From assembly GCF_900460525.1 (NCBI RefSeq), contig NZ_UHIY01000001.1, forward strand, positions 3,100,001 through 3,164,000: DNA of 64,000 nucleotides, in the 5' to 3' direction. Position 1 is the first letter of the stretch. Each line of letters opens with the position of its first letter. Source of the DNA: Yersinia kristensenii (GTDB lineage: Bacteria > Pseudomonadota > Gammaproteobacteria > Enterobacterales > Enterobacteriaceae). The notes beneath the pieces were generated by a model. The model saw nothing but the letters and a program-made list of their open reading frames with translations, searched no databases and was not told the origin of the DNA. The position numbers and the translations under genes are program-made. Shown in pieces: positions 12,231 to 21,046 of the stretch.

Positions 12231-12443
12231 ATGTCTAACATGATGAAAGGTCAAGTAAAGTGGTTCAACGAGTCTAAAGGCTTCGGTTTCATCACTCCAG
12301 CTGATGGCAGCAAAGACGTGTTCGTGCACTTCTCTGCAATCCAAGATCAAGGCTTCAAGACCCTGGCTGAAGGCCAGAATGTACAGTTCTCTATCGAGAA
12401 CGGTGCTAAAGGTCCGTCTGCAGCAAACGTAACTGCAATCTAA
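12231..12443 (+). CDS. Cold-shock protein of the CspC/CspE type
   Basis: A 70-residue single cold-shock domain that binds single-stranded RNA/DNA as a chaperone. RNP1 (KGFGFI) and RNP2 (VFVHF) are intact. The N-terminal half is nearly identical to E. coli CspC ([19 protein letters not shown]), while the end ([11 protein letters not shown]) resembles CspE, so a single symbol is not assigned. The ribosome-binding site AAGGAAA precedes the ATG. It is monocistronic with a strong terminator 20 bases past the stop. Confidence 0.95.
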   Translation: MSNMMKGQVKWFNESKGFGFITPADGSKDVFVHFSAIQDQGFKTLAEGQNVQFSIENGAKGPSAANVTAI

Positions 12444-12463
12444 TTGGCCTTTGGCTGATTATA

Positions 12464-12489
12464 AAAAAACCCGCTAAGGCGGGTTTTTT
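12464..12489 (+). terminator. Terminator of the cold-shock gene
   Basis: A perfect 11-bp stem (AAAAAACCCGC with GCGGGTTTTTT) and a TAAG loop, ending in six T. Confidence 0.95.
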
Positions 12490-12695
12490 ACTTTCTAATA
12501 TAAAGTAAACTGCTTTATATACTCTCATTTTCCCCTCTGTCTGCTGATTCTCTCAACATACTCTCCGTGTGAGCACCTCCATTTTTCTGCTTAAATAAAT
12601 TCATCAAAAGCATACACTTGATTGTGCGTAAACCTTATCATTCTCACCTGATTCTGTACTACACTAGCAGCATTGACTTAATCAAAGGTAATATC

Positions 12696-12887
12696 ATGAA
12701 AGTGAATGATCGGGTAACAGTAAAAACCGATGGCGGCCCGCGACGTGAGGGGGTCGTTTTAGAGGTGGAACAGTTTAGCGAGGGTGTTATGTATCTGGTT
12801 TCACTGGAAAATTACCCCGCCGGTGTCTGGTTCTTTAATGAAACTGATAGCCATGATGGCACCTTTGTTGAACCACTTCACCAATAG
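12696..12887 (+). CDS. dsrB: DsrB family small protein
   Basis: A 63-residue protein beginning [17 protein letters not shown] and ending [11 protein letters not shown], closely matching E. coli DsrB (62 residues; [26 protein letters not shown]). DsrB has no established function; in E. coli it lies next to the sRNA gene dsrA and rcsA and responds to sigma-S. The start is the ATG at 12696; an in-frame upstream codon at 12618 lies in promoter-like sequence. Neither a DsrA-like RNA nor rcsA is adjacent here. Confidence 0.85.
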   Translation: MKVNDRVTVKTDGGPRREGVVLEVEQFSEGVMYLVSLENYPAGVWFFNETDSHDGTFVEPLHQ

Positions 12888-12931
12888 CGTTTGTAACCCT
12901 TTTATCTGCCTGGCGCGTAGCCAGTGACAGT

Positions 12932-12969
12932 AAAAAACCGGAGGAGGGCGATAGCCCTACCTCCGGTTA
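12932..12969 (-). terminator. Terminator of the orphan chemoreceptor gene
   Basis: A 14-bp stem with one bulged base and a 4-base loop (12936-12968). On the minus strand TTTTTT follows the stem. It sits 50 bases past the stop of the receptor gene and also separates it from convergent dsrB. Confidence 0.9.
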
Positions 12970-13020
12970 TGTTATCAGCGTTTGCAATTATAGCTCGGCT
13001 GAGTTGCCGCTAGCGATAAC

Positions 13021-14760
13021 TCAGAAAGTTTCCCAATTCAGCGAGTCATCGGCAGACTTTTTATTTCCGCCGGTTTTATTCTGTCCTCCAGATGAAGGCG
13101 TTGGCGTTTTAAGGGACGGAGCTGGATTACGGCCATTTAAATGGAAGACTGCAACGGCTTGAGTCAGTATCTCGGCCTGCTGCTCTAAAGATGCCGCTGC
13201 CGCTGATGCTTCTTGTACCAAAGAGGCATTCTGCTGTGTTACGTTGTCCATCTCGGATACAGCTTGCGCAACCTGGGTGATCCCGCGGCTTTGTTCATCA
13301 GAGGCTGATGCAATTTCACCCATAATATCAGTCACATGTGTAACAGCTGTTACAATCTCTTTCATGGTTTTACCCGCATCAGAGACCAGAATTGAGCCAT
13401 CACCAATAAGGTCAACTGAGACTTCAATCAGCGATTCTATCTCTTTGGCTGCATCAGCACTGCGTTGTGCCAGATTGCGAACCTCACTGGCGACGACCGC
13501 AAATCCACGGCCTTGCTCACCAGCACGGGCTGCTTCTACCGCAGCGTTCAATGCCAGAATGTTGGTTTGGAAAGCAATGCTATTAATTACGTTAGTAATC
13601 TCAGCAATTTTCATTGAGCTGAGGGATATTTTATCCATCGTGTCGACAACATCATTCACGATATCGCCACCTTGAGCAGCCTTACCCGATGCATTCGCTG
13701 CCAGTTGACTGGCATGGTGGGCATTTTCCGCATTTTGTTTAACCGTTGCAGTCAGTTGCTCCATGCTAGCTGCTGTCTGTTCAAGTGACGCGGCTTGTTG
13801 CTCAGTTCGTGCTGAAAGATCGGTATTGCCCAGTGCTATTTCGCTAGAGCCTTGATATATAGATTCGGCACTGCTTCGTACCGCTTCAACCGTGGAAGCT
13901 AACGAATCTTGCATTTGTTGAATATTATGACCTAACACACCGATTTCATTGCGGCCAAATGCCACGGGGCTTTGTGTTAAATCCCCTTGAGCAATTCGTT
14001 GAATACGCACTACCAACCAGTTAATCGGCTTGATAATGACTTTGCTGATCACTAAAAAAGCGATTACTGTCAGTAATATAGCCAGAATAAAGGCCCCGCC
14101 CATCAGTATGTAGCCGAGGTGTGCCTCCTGTTGAGCCGACTGATTAATTTGGTTGGCGAGTTCTGTGCGATATTTAACGGCTTTTAGCAGCGGCTCGTTA
14201 TAGGCGTCATCTAACTGATTAAGTTTCTCTGCCTCTAACGAGATAACTTCTTCGAAATGCCCCTCTTTAGTCGCTTCCAGCATGAGTTTCATGCCGTCGT
14301 CGCGATATTGTTCATAGGCTTTCTTCAGTGGGCTGTCTAAGGCGATGTCGGTTTCGGATTTAGTGGGGCGGTTATAGTAGAGGTCAAACATTTGTTGCGA
14401 TTGAGAAATGCGATTTTCTGCATTCTTCAAGCCCTGTTGATAACCTGTAGCATCACCAATACGCGCCGATGATGCTGCCTGAATCAAAATAAGGCGCGCA
14501 GTACGCAAATGGTTGGAGCTGTTAGAGAGGCCCAGGCGTATATCCAGCTCTTGAGTCGCTTCTTCAAGCGATTGGTTACTTTGTTTCAAGAAGTAGCCAG
14601 ATGTACCAATTGCCGCTGCAAATAAAAGCAATATCCCCGCCAGAATGGCGATAAACAAAGTAACCAGACGCATATTATTAACAAACAATACTTTCGTCTC
14701 TTTATTATGTTCTGGCGTTATTTTTATATCCAATGGCTTATGCGTACTTCCACGTTTCAT
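13021..14760 (-). CDS. Methyl-accepting chemotaxis protein (orphan)
   Basis: A 579-residue transmembrane chemoreceptor with a cytoplasmic lead of about 30 residues, TM1 near 31-55, a four-helix periplasmic ligand domain, TM2 near 216-240, a HAMP domain and the conserved signalling hairpin ([15 protein letters not shown]). It ends in NWETF, the pentapeptide that tethers CheR and CheB. Ligand arginines typical of Tsr/Tar are only partly recognisable in [18 protein letters not shown], so the ligand is unknown. It lies away from the che genes and has its own terminator and a sigma-28-like promoter. Confidence 0.92.
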   Translation of the reverse strand: MKRGSTHKPLDIKITPEHNKETKVLFVNNMRLVTLFIAILAGILLLFAAAIGTSGYFLKQSNQSLEEATQELDIRLGLSNSSNHLRTARLILIQAASSARIGDATGYQQGLKNAENRISQSQQMFDLYYNRPTKSETDIALDSPLKKAYEQYRDDGMKLMLEATKEGHFEEVISLEAEKLNQLDDAYNEPLLKAVKYRTELANQINQSAQQEAHLGYILMGGAFILAILLTVIAFLVISKVIIKPINWLVVRIQRIAQGDLTQSPVAFGRNEIGVLGHNIQQMQDSLASTVEAVRSSAESIYQGSSEIALGNTDLSARTEQQAASLEQTAASMEQLTATVKQNAENAHHASQLAANASGKAAQGGDIVNDVVDTMDKISLSSMKIAEITNVINSIAFQTNILALNAAVEAARAGEQGRGFAVVASEVRNLAQRSADAAKEIESLIEVSVDLIGDGSILVSDAGKTMKEIVTAVTHVTDIMGEIASASDEQSRGITQVAQAVSEMDNVTQQNASLVQEASAAAASLEQQAEILTQAVAVFHLNGRNPAPSLKTPTPSSGGQNKTGGNKKSADDSLNWETF

Positions 14761-14937
14761 TGTTAGTTCCGTTTCTATAGTCGCTCGAGGAAAGGTCCTT
14801 GCCTGATATGTCCATACATTCGACGTTGCCGCGTTGTTAGTTGTCTGACGGCAACATCAATGATTGGAGTGCGGGCATCGCTACTTAAAATTAATCCACC
14901 CCTATATCTAAAATAATCTCAACACTCCTTTAAGAAC

Positions 14938-14964
14938 CTATCGGCAATAGACCTAAAATAGTTA
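14938..14964 (-). promoter_or_regulatory. Possible sigma-28 promoter of the orphan receptor
   Basis: TAACTATT-N11-GCCGATAG on the minus strand, against the consensus TAAAGTTT-N11-GCCGATAA. The -10 matches 7 of 8 and the -35 only 5 of 8. It is about 180 bp upstream of the receptor ATG, which suits a class 3 motility gene. Confidence 0.5.
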
Positions 14965-15359
14965 GTGCTATAAATGAGATCACGATCCCATTTTGGGTGA
15001 AAGGTTCATTACATTTTTGTAATAACGTCAAGGACTTGATAGTTGTCTGCGATTCAATGCCCCGCGGTACTTGCCAGGTGGGAGGAACGTTGACGGAATC
15101 CACCACGTAGGTGTTTTGTTATGAGGGGGCGGTTGTTCTCCAATAAGTTATTTTGAATTTTTTTGGGGAATATTCAGCTGTTTTTTTGCTTTATTTTTAT
15201 ACAAAGTATCCGCAGAAACTTCGCATGTGCAGTGTAGTCATAAGAATAGTGTTTTCCGAGGAAGTCTTATTTATAGCAATATGATATCCAGCCGTGAAAT
15301 ATGATTAATTTACATCTTATATTTTCGCTATTATCCTTATTATTTAATTGTTCTTAATC
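14965..15359. other. AT-rich intergenic stretch
   Basis: About 395 bp between the receptor promoter and the mgtC control region. I see no ORF with a ribosome-binding site, no terminator and no repeat. Confidence 0.4.
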
Positions 15360-15397
15360 GGTTTAAGTTTTGTTTAGAAATATAACCTTTACATAAT
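15360..15397 (+). promoter_or_regulatory. PhoP box and promoter of mgtCB
   Basis: GGTTTA-N5-TGTTTA at 15360-15376 is a full direct-repeat PhoP box. CATAAT at 15392-15397 is a suitable -10, with the box overlapping the -35 position, the standard layout of PhoP-activated promoters. Transcription would start near 15404, giving an mgtC leader of about 360 nt. Confidence 0.85.
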
Positions 15398-15442
15398 TAT
15401 CATAGACAATTATACTCTTGAAAAATTTCGGTGGAGAAACTA

Positions 15443-15484
15443 ATGGATACGCAAAGTAGTAGTCAAATAAGCAAGGCAAGCTAA
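15443..15484 (+). CDS. Leader peptide 1 in the mgtCB leader
   Basis: A 13-residue ORF, MDTQSSSQISKAS, with GGTGGAG about six bases before its ATG, within 40 nt of the predicted transcription start. Salmonella mgtCB has two short leader ORFs (mgtM, mgtP) that couple translation to transcription elongation; this is in the position of the first. The sequence itself is not recognisably conserved. Confidence 0.5.
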   Translation: MDTQSSSQISKAS

Positions 15485-15576
15485 CTTATCTCCCGACCGA
15501 TTTGTTGCTTGCCGAAACATGGCGGGCAGCACCCTCACTGTATTTCCTGAGCTGTGCATACCCAATAATGATTTTA

Positions 15577-15596
15577 CTCGATGATTAGTCATCGAG
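15577..15596 (+). promoter_or_regulatory. Leader hairpin
   Basis: CTCGATGA-TTAG-TCATCGAG, a perfect 8-bp stem with a 4-base loop, between the two leader ORFs. Confidence 0.6.
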
Positions 15597-15618
15597 GATA
15601 TTAATTCGGGTCTTTATT

Positions 15619-15675
15619 ATGGTATTTAACAGCCACCCACTCTTTCCTCCTGGCGCTAACACTGGTTATCGCTGA
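15619..15675 (+). CDS. Proline-containing leader peptide 2 in the mgtCB leader
   Basis: An 18-residue ORF, MVFNSHPLFPPGANTGYR, with prolines at positions 7, 10 and 11. It holds the place of Salmonella MgtP, whose proline codons sense poor proline-tRNA charging and favour transcription into mgtC. Its ribosome-binding site is weak (GGGT ten bases upstream). Expression is inferred from position. Confidence 0.5.
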   Translation: MVFNSHPLFPPGANTGYR

Positions 15676-15695
15676 TTTGCCTTTAGGTATATATC

Positions 15696-15725
15696 AGCAC
15701 AATTACCTGTGTGCTAAATAGCACA
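15696..15725 (+). promoter_or_regulatory. Mutually exclusive hairpins before mgtC
   Basis: The hexamer AGCACA occurs at 15696-15701 and 15720-15725, and TGTGCT at 15710-15715 can pair with either. The two stem-loops exclude each other. No U-run follows, so the switch would act through Rho or translation rather than an intrinsic terminator. Confidence 0.55.
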
Positions 15726-15762
15726 TGATTATTCTACCAATGATTAATTCATGGAGAGAATC

Positions 15763-16461
15763 ATGGCATTAACTCCTTTTGTTATAAATTTATTACTGGC
15801 GATGTGCTTGGGTGCATTAATTGGTGCCGAAAGACAATGGCGCCAGCGTATGGCTGGCCTGCGGACTAATGCATTAGTTGCGACGGGTGCGGCGGTATTT
15901 ATTCTCAGCTCTTATGCTACCTCTCCTGATAGCCCGGGCCGTATTGCTGCTCAAGTGGTCTCGGGGATTGGTTTCTTGGGGGCTGGCGTTATTATGCGCG
16001 AAGGCATGAATATTCGAGGCTTAAATACGGCGGCCACCTTGTGGTGTTCCGCAGGGATTGGTGTGCTTTGTGGTCTGGGATTGTATTGGAATGCTGTTGC
16101 AGCAACGGCTGTCATTCTATGCGCCAATATATTACTGCGGGAAGCTGCGCAACGCATTAATATGCAACCTCAACAACAAGCTGTTGATTTAGAAGTACGT
16201 TATCGTATTCACGTGACATGTGGCACGGAAGATGAAGTATTAGTCCGCACCCTAATTTTACAGGCATTGAATGGTATGGCATTACGTCTGCAATCATTAT
16301 GCAGCGCCGATATTGCCAAGCCCGGTCAGTTAGAAGTCTGTGCTGAAATAATGGCAACGCCAGCAGCACAAAAAGAAATTGAAAGTATTGTTTGCCGAGT
16401 CAGTCTGGAGCGGAGTGTCAGTGCTATTCATTGGCGTATCGCATCAGAATTACCAGCATAA
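15763..16461 (+). CDS. mgtC: MgtC virulence protein
   Basis: A 232-residue inner membrane protein of the MgtC family, needed by intracellular pathogens for growth in low Mg2+ and inside macrophages; in Salmonella it inhibits the F1Fo ATP synthase. The N-terminal ~130 residues carry the membrane segments, with the family signature GALIGAERQWRQRMAGLRTN and GFLGAGVIMREG. The C-terminal ~90 residues form the soluble ACT-like domain. Start: ATG at 15763 with GGAGA six bases upstream; an in-frame ATG at 15751 contains that ribosome-binding site and is less likely. It is followed by mgtB and sits behind a PhoP-dependent leader. Confidence 0.94.
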   Translation: MALTPFVINLLLAMCLGALIGAERQWRQRMAGLRTNALVATGAAVFILSSYATSPDSPGRIAAQVVSGIGFLGAGVIMREGMNIRGLNTAATLWCSAGIGVLCGLGLYWNAVAATAVILCANILLREAAQRINMQPQQQAVDLEVRYRIHVTCGTEDEVLVRTLILQALNGMALRLQSLCSADIAKPGQLEVCAEIMATPAAQKEIESIVCRVSLERSVSAIHWRIASELPA

Positions 16462-16530
16462 ATTGGGAAATTAATCTAATTTCAAATTAGCAGTCAATAA
16501 TACTGACCCACGTGGTAGTAAGGAGTTGTT

Positions 16531-16572
16531 ATGGACGATCACCCCGGAGTTAACTTAATTAGCCGCTGCTGA
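16531..16572 (+). CDS. Possible leader peptide between mgtC and mgtB
   Basis: A 13-residue ORF, MDDHPGVNLISRC, with a full AAGGAG six bases before its ATG, alone in the 216-bp mgtC-mgtB spacer and 105 bp before mgtB. No equivalent is known to me at this place in Salmonella. It could tune mgtB translation; function is unproven. Confidence 0.4.
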   Translation: MDDHPGVNLISRC

Positions 16573-16677
16573 TTAAATATAAATATAAAATTGGCGGCGC
16601 AATAATAGTTCAGCACATTTATCTCTCAATAACTGAGCGGATAAATCCTGTGCGTTTAGAATTAAAAGAGAAGCGTT

Positions 16678-19377
16678 ATGACCAAATTTCAAAAGACAGG
16701 TACAGGCCGTAGCAATAATAAAAAACCTTTTACTATTGCATTAGAGGCTAAAAATAGCTTGGATCAAACATTATCTAAGTTAAATGCTAACTTGAATGGA
16801 CTAACAGAGGAAGATGCCAAAGAGCGGCTGGAATTATACGGTATTAATGAAGTTGCGCATGAGAAAGCACCACCCGCTCTGATTCAATTACTGGCTGCGT
16901 TTAATAACCCTTTTATTTTTGTTTTAATGATCTTGGCGGCAATTAGTTTCGTGACTGATTATTGGTTACCGCTGCAACGTGGCGAGGAAACTGATCTGGT
17001 CGGTGTCAGCATTATTGTGACCATGGTCTTAATCAGCGGATTACTGCGTTTTTGGCAGGAGTACCGCACCAATAAAGCCGCAGAAACACTGAAATCAATG
17101 GTGCGTACCACGGCCACGGTACTGCGTCGCAGCAGCCATAGTGCCCAGCCAGCGAAACAGGAAATAGCCATTAAACAGTTGGTACCAGGCGATATTATTT
17201 TATTATCTGCTGGGGATATGATTCCGGCTGATTTGCGCCTGATTAAATCCAGAGATTTATTTATCAGCCAGGCAATCCTGACCGGTGAAGCTATACCCAT
17301 TGAGAAATATGATGCAATGGGGTCAATTGCACCAAAATCGGTGGAAGCAGATGCCAGTAGCGAAAGTGAATTACTTGAGTTATCGAATATTTGTCTGATG
17401 GGGACGAATGTTGCCAGTGGAACGGCCATGGCCGTGGTGGTTGCTACCGGCGGGTATACTTATTTCGGATCACTTGCGAAATCCATTGTGGGCAACCGAG
17501 CTCAAACTGCCTTTGACCGAGGGGTTAATAGTGTTAGCTGGCTATTAATTCGCTTTATGTTGGTGATGGTGCCGATTGTATTGCTGATTAATGGTTTTAC
17601 TAAGGGGGATTGGAGTGAGGCGGCGCTGTTTGCTTTGGCGGTAGCGGTCGGATTAACACCTGAAATGTTGCCGATGATTGTCAGCTCTAACCTGGCTAAA
17701 GGTGCAATAGCGATGTCGCGGCGAAAGGTTGTCGTCAAGCGATTGAATGCAATACAAAATTTTGGTGCGATGGATGTGTTGTGTACCGATAAAACTGGGA
17801 CATTAACGCAGGATCGAATCATTCTCGAGCACCATTTAAATGTTCTTGGCAGCAATGACAGTAAAATATTACAACTAGCATGGCTTAACAGTTTCCATCA
17901 AAGTGGTATGCGTAACCTGATGGATCAGGCGGTTATTAAATTCAGCCGTGGCAAGCCAGAAATTGATGCTTTGCGCAGCTTTAATAAAGTTGATGAATTA
18001 CCCTTTGATTTCATTCGCCGTCGTTTATCGATTGTGGTGAAAGATGATCAGCAGCATCAGACATTGATCTGCAAAGGTGCAATAGAAGAAATGCTCAGTA
18101 TCTGCACTTCCGTGCGCGAGGGCGATGAAATCTATCCGCTTGATGAAGCCCGCCGCGCCTCATTGTTGGCATTAGCCACGCAATATAATGAAGACGGTTT
18201 TCGTGTTTTACTGCTGGCAACCCGTGAGTTAGGTAACAAAATTAGTGAGTTACCTTTAAGTATTGCCGACGAGCGTGAACTGGTTGTTCAAGGATTACTG
18301 ACTTTCCTTGACCCGCCAAAAGAGAGTGCCGAGGCCGCTATTGCCGCATTGCGAGAAAATGGCGTTGCGGTAAAAGTATTAACCGGCGATAACCCGATTA
18401 TTACCGCTAAAATTTGTCGCGATGTTGGGTTGGAACCTGGGGAGCCATTGAGTGGTCTTGATATTGAGCATATGGATGATGAAACGCTGGCGCGAGAAGT
18501 GGAATTGCGCACGGTGTTCACCAAACTGACTCCGCTGCAAAAATCACGTGTGCTGAAAATGCTACAAAGTAATGGTCATACCGTCGGTTTCCTCGGGGAT
18601 GGTATCAATGATGCTCCGGCATTGCGCGATGCTGATGTGGGAATCTCTGTTGATACCGGTACAGATATCGCCAAAGAGTCAGCCGATATCATTTTGCTCG
18701 AAAAGAATTTAATGGTATTGGAAGAGGGCGTTATTAAAGGGCGCGAAACTTTCGGGAATATTATTAAGTATTTGAACATGACCGCGAGCTCTAACTTTGG
18801 TAATGTTTTCTCTGTACTGGTTGCCAGTGCCTTTATTCCATTCTTGCCGATGCTGGCTATCCATTTACTGCTGCAAAACCTGATGTATGACATCTCCCAG
18901 CTCTCTTTGCCGTGGGATAAAATGGACAAAGAGTTTTTGCGTAAACCACGTAAGTGGGATGCTAAAAATATTGGCCGCTTTATGCTGTGGATAGGGCCGA
19001 CTTCGTCGATCTTTGATATCACCACTTTTGCGCTGATGTGGTTTGTTTTCGCGGCCAATAGTGTCGAGCATCAAGCTTTGTTCCAGTCAGGTTGGTTTAT
19101 TGAAGGTTTATTGTCGCAAACATTAGTTGTTCATATGTTGCGTACGCAGAAAATTCCGTTTATTCAAAGCACCGCTGCATTACCCGTGTTATTAACCACT
19201 GGGGTTATTATGGCGGTAGGTATTTATATTCCATTCTCCCCATTAGGAGCATTAGTCGGGCTGCAACCCCTGCCATGGCAATATTTCCCATGGTTGGCAG
19301 GGACACTGATCAGCTACTGTGTTGTTGCGCAACTGATGAAGCAGTTTTATATCCGCCGCTTTGGCAAATGGTTCTAA
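16678..19377 (+). CDS. mgtB: Mg2+-transporting P-type ATPase
   Basis: An 899-residue P3B-type ATPase importing Mg2+ across the inner membrane. In order: the N-terminal cation-ATPase domain, TM1-2 near 70-125, actuator domain with TGE at 202-204, TM3-4 with the ion-site motif GLTPEMLP (325-332), phosphorylation motif DKTGT with D371, the nucleotide-binding domain (CKGAIEEML), hinge GDGINDAPA and six C-terminal membrane segments. It is the second gene of the mgtCB operon and should be induced by low Mg2+ through PhoP. MgtA is the alternative name for the paralogue, but adjacency to mgtC argues for MgtB. Confidence 0.96.
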   Translation: MTKFQKTGTGRSNNKKPFTIALEAKNSLDQTLSKLNANLNGLTEEDAKERLELYGINEVAHEKAPPALIQLLAAFNNPFIFVLMILAAISFVTDYWLPLQRGEETDLVGVSIIVTMVLISGLLRFWQEYRTNKAAETLKSMVRTTATVLRRSSHSAQPAKQEIAIKQLVPGDIILLSAGDMIPADLRLIKSRDLFISQAILTGEAIPIEKYDAMGSIAPKSVEADASSESELLELSNICLMGTNVASGTAMAVVVATGGYTYFGSLAKSIVGNRAQTAFDRGVNSVSWLLIRFMLVMVPIVLLINGFTKGDWSEAALFALAVAVGLTPEMLPMIVSSNLAKGAIAMSRRKVVVKRLNAIQNFGAMDVLCTDKTGTLTQDRIILEHHLNVLGSNDSKILQLAWLNSFHQSGMRNLMDQAVIKFSRGKPEIDALRSFNKVDELPFDFIRRRLSIVVKDDQQHQTLICKGAIEEMLSICTSVREGDEIYPLDEARRASLLALATQYNEDGFRVLLLATRELGNKISELPLSIADERELVVQGLLTFLDPPKESAEAAIAALRENGVAVKVLTGDNPIITAKICRDVGLEPGEPLSGLDIEHMDDETLAREVELRTVFTKLTPLQKSRVLKMLQSNGHTVGFLGDGINDAPALRDADVGISVDTGTDIAKESADIILLEKNLMVLEEGVIKGRETFGNIIKYLNMTASSNFGNVFSVLVASAFIPFLPMLAIHLLLQNLMYDISQLSLPWDKMDKEFLRKPRKWDAKNIGRFMLWIGPTSSIFDITTFALMWFVFAANSVEHQALFQSGWFIEGLLSQTLVVHMLRTQKIPFIQSTAALPVLLTTGVIMAVGIYIPFSPLGALVGLQPLPWQYFPWLAGTLISYCVVAQLMKQFYIRRFGKWF

Positions 19378-19408
19378 CAGTATTTATGAATGTTGGATAT
19401 CAAGAAAT

Positions 19409-19428
19409 CCGGGGCCAATAGGCCCCGG
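19409..19428. terminator. Hairpin between convergent mgtB and curA
   Basis: CCGGGGCC-AATA-GGCCCCGG, a perfect 8-bp GC stem 32 bases past mgtB and 12 bases past curA. There is no clear T-run on either strand, so it is a bidirectional terminator at best. Confidence 0.5.
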
Positions 19429-19439
19429 AACGATAATAA

Positions 19440-20474
19440 CTATTCATTACTCACGCGAATCACTAGTTTGCCAAAGTTCTTACCTTGCAATAGCCCAATA
19501 AAGGCTTGTGGCGCATTTTCCAACCCATCAACCAAATCTTCGCGAAACTTGATTTTTCCTTGCTCTACCCAAGGGGTCATTTGTTGTAGAAAATCATCAA
19601 AATGATGTGCATAGTCATCAAAAATGATAAACCCTTGCATCCGAATCCGTTTACGCAAAATGATGCTTTGCAACAGTGGCAAACGATCCGGGCCATCGGG
19701 TAACTCAGTATCGTTATAGCGGGCAATTAAGCCGCAAACCGGGATGCGGGCGCGGGAATTTAATAATGGTAATACTGCATCAAAGACTGCGCCGCCCACA
19801 TTTTCATAATAGATATCAATCCCCTCTGAACAGGCTTTTTCCAGTTGTTGCGCAAAATCGGTTGCCCGATGATCAATGCATGCATCGAACCCTAACTCTT
19901 CTACCACATAGCGGCATTTTTCTGCTCCGCCAGCAATACCGACGACTTTACATCCTTTTAATTTACCTATTTGCCCAACGACGGAGCCAACTGCACCGCT
20001 AGCGGCGGCTACGACCAATGTTTCGCCGGCTTTGGGCTGACCAATATCCAATAACCCCATATAAGCCGTGAAGCCAGGCATTCCCAGTACACCGAGTGCG
20101 CGCGAAGGATGAGAGAGTTCCGGCCCCAGATTGCGGATATCAGAGCCATCTGATAACGCATAATCTTGCCAGCCACTACGGGCCAAAACCCAATCACCCA
20201 CCTGGAAGCCTGGATGTTTCGACACTTCAACCCGTGAGACGGCACCGCCAACCATCACATCGCCAATCCCAACCGGAGCTGCATATGATGGGGCATCACT
20301 CATTCGGCCTCGCATATAAGGGTCAAGAGACAGATAACGTGTGCGCAGTAACACCTGACCTGCTGCGGGTTGAGGAATGGGTTGGGTCTCTAATACGAAA
20401 TTTTCGTGGGTTGGCACACCCTGTGGGCGTGAAGCTAACAGAATGCGGCGATTCTCTACTTTATTTTGTGGCAT
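19440..20474 (-). CDS. curA: NADPH-dependent curcumin/alkenal reductase family
   Basis: A 344-residue zinc-free medium-chain reductase of the CurA (YncB)/leukotriene B4 dehydrogenase type, reducing alpha,beta-unsaturated ketones with NADPH in the cytosol. Family landmarks: LSLDPYMRGRMSD near residue 49, MPGFTAYMGLLDIGQPKAGETLVVAAASGAVGS split across 132-165, and YYENVGGAVFDAVLPLL. There are no zinc ligands. It ends convergent with mgtB and is separated from uspC by 152 bp. The symbol follows E. coli. Confidence 0.85.
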   Translation of the reverse strand: MPQNKVENRRILLASRPQGVPTHENFVLETQPIPQPAAGQVLLRTRYLSLDPYMRGRMSDAPSYAAPVGIGDVMVGGAVSRVEVSKHPGFQVGDWVLARSGWQDYALSDGSDIRNLGPELSHPSRALGVLGMPGFTAYMGLLDIGQPKAGETLVVAAASGAVGSVVGQIGKLKGCKVVGIAGGAEKCRYVVEELGFDACIDHRATDFAQQLEKACSEGIDIYYENVGGAVFDAVLPLLNSRARIPVCGLIARYNDTELPDGPDRLPLLQSIILRKRIRMQGFIIFDDYAHHFDDFLQQMTPWVEQGKIKFREDLVDGLENAPQAFIGLLQGKNFGKLVIRVSNE

Positions 20475-20626
20475 CAGAATCCCTTATTTGGAGGTGTATT
20501 GGAAATGCATGAGTGTTAAAAATCATAGTAGAACTCTTCAGAAAGGTTTCAGCTAATAGTGCGAAAGAGTAACGAGTAGCGCTGCTATTAAGGTGTACAG
20601 CGCCGTGATGTGGCGAGAAAGTCTTA

Positions 20627-21046
20627 TTAAAGAGGGACGATTAGTACATCTACCATACTGGTATTAATCAGGCGAGCAGCTGAGCAGGAAAATTTATTCA
20701 TTAGCCTTGTGCTGTGGTTGCCACATATCACCAGGTCAATATGTTGTTGTTGGCAAACATAAGCCATGCTATCAGCGAACTCACCATGAACTATGGTTCG
20801 GTTCTCAATGGGATAATCAGCATTGAGAGCCAATTCATCCATAAATAACTGGGCTTCTTCCTGTAAAACGGATCGCAAATCACCCAGCATCGGGGCCGCG
20901 TAGCTACTGTACATTTCGGGTTCTGTTGTCAGCGTAATCAATGAAACCCGGCCGTTATAAGGCCGTACGATAGAAACGGCCTTATCTACTAATTGTTGGC
21001 TATCGGGTGAAAGGGCCACGGCGACCAGTACATTACTGTATCCCAT
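20627..21046 (-). CDS. uspC: Universal stress protein C
   Basis: A 139-residue UspA-type protein very similar to E. coli UspC (starts MGYSNVLVAVALSPDSQQL; contains APMLGDLRSV and LVICGNHS). Usp proteins are cytoplasmic and induced by stress and growth arrest; UspC has been linked to motility in E. coli. It lacks the full GxxG-S/T ATP-binding motif of UspA-like UspF/G proteins. In E. coli uspC is also the gene next to flhDC, divergently placed, as here. Confidence 0.9.
   Translation of the reverse strand: MGYSNVLVAVALSPDSQQLVDKAVSIVRPYNGRVSLITLTTEPEMYSSYAAPMLGDLRSVLQEEAQLFMDELALNADYPIENRTIVHGEFADSMAYVCQQQHIDLVICGNHSTRLMNKFSCSAARLINTSMVDVLIVPL

Noticed and set aside
12888..13020. DsrA sRNA next to dsrB
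   Set aside because: The only structure present is a terminator reading out of the minus-strand receptor gene; no DsrA-like sequence.
13244..13675. Long open frame on the plus strand inside the orphan receptor gene
   Set aside because: It is antisense to the conserved signalling domain, lacks a ribosome-binding site, and similar antisense frames occur in the other two receptor genes at the same place, a codon-bias shadow.
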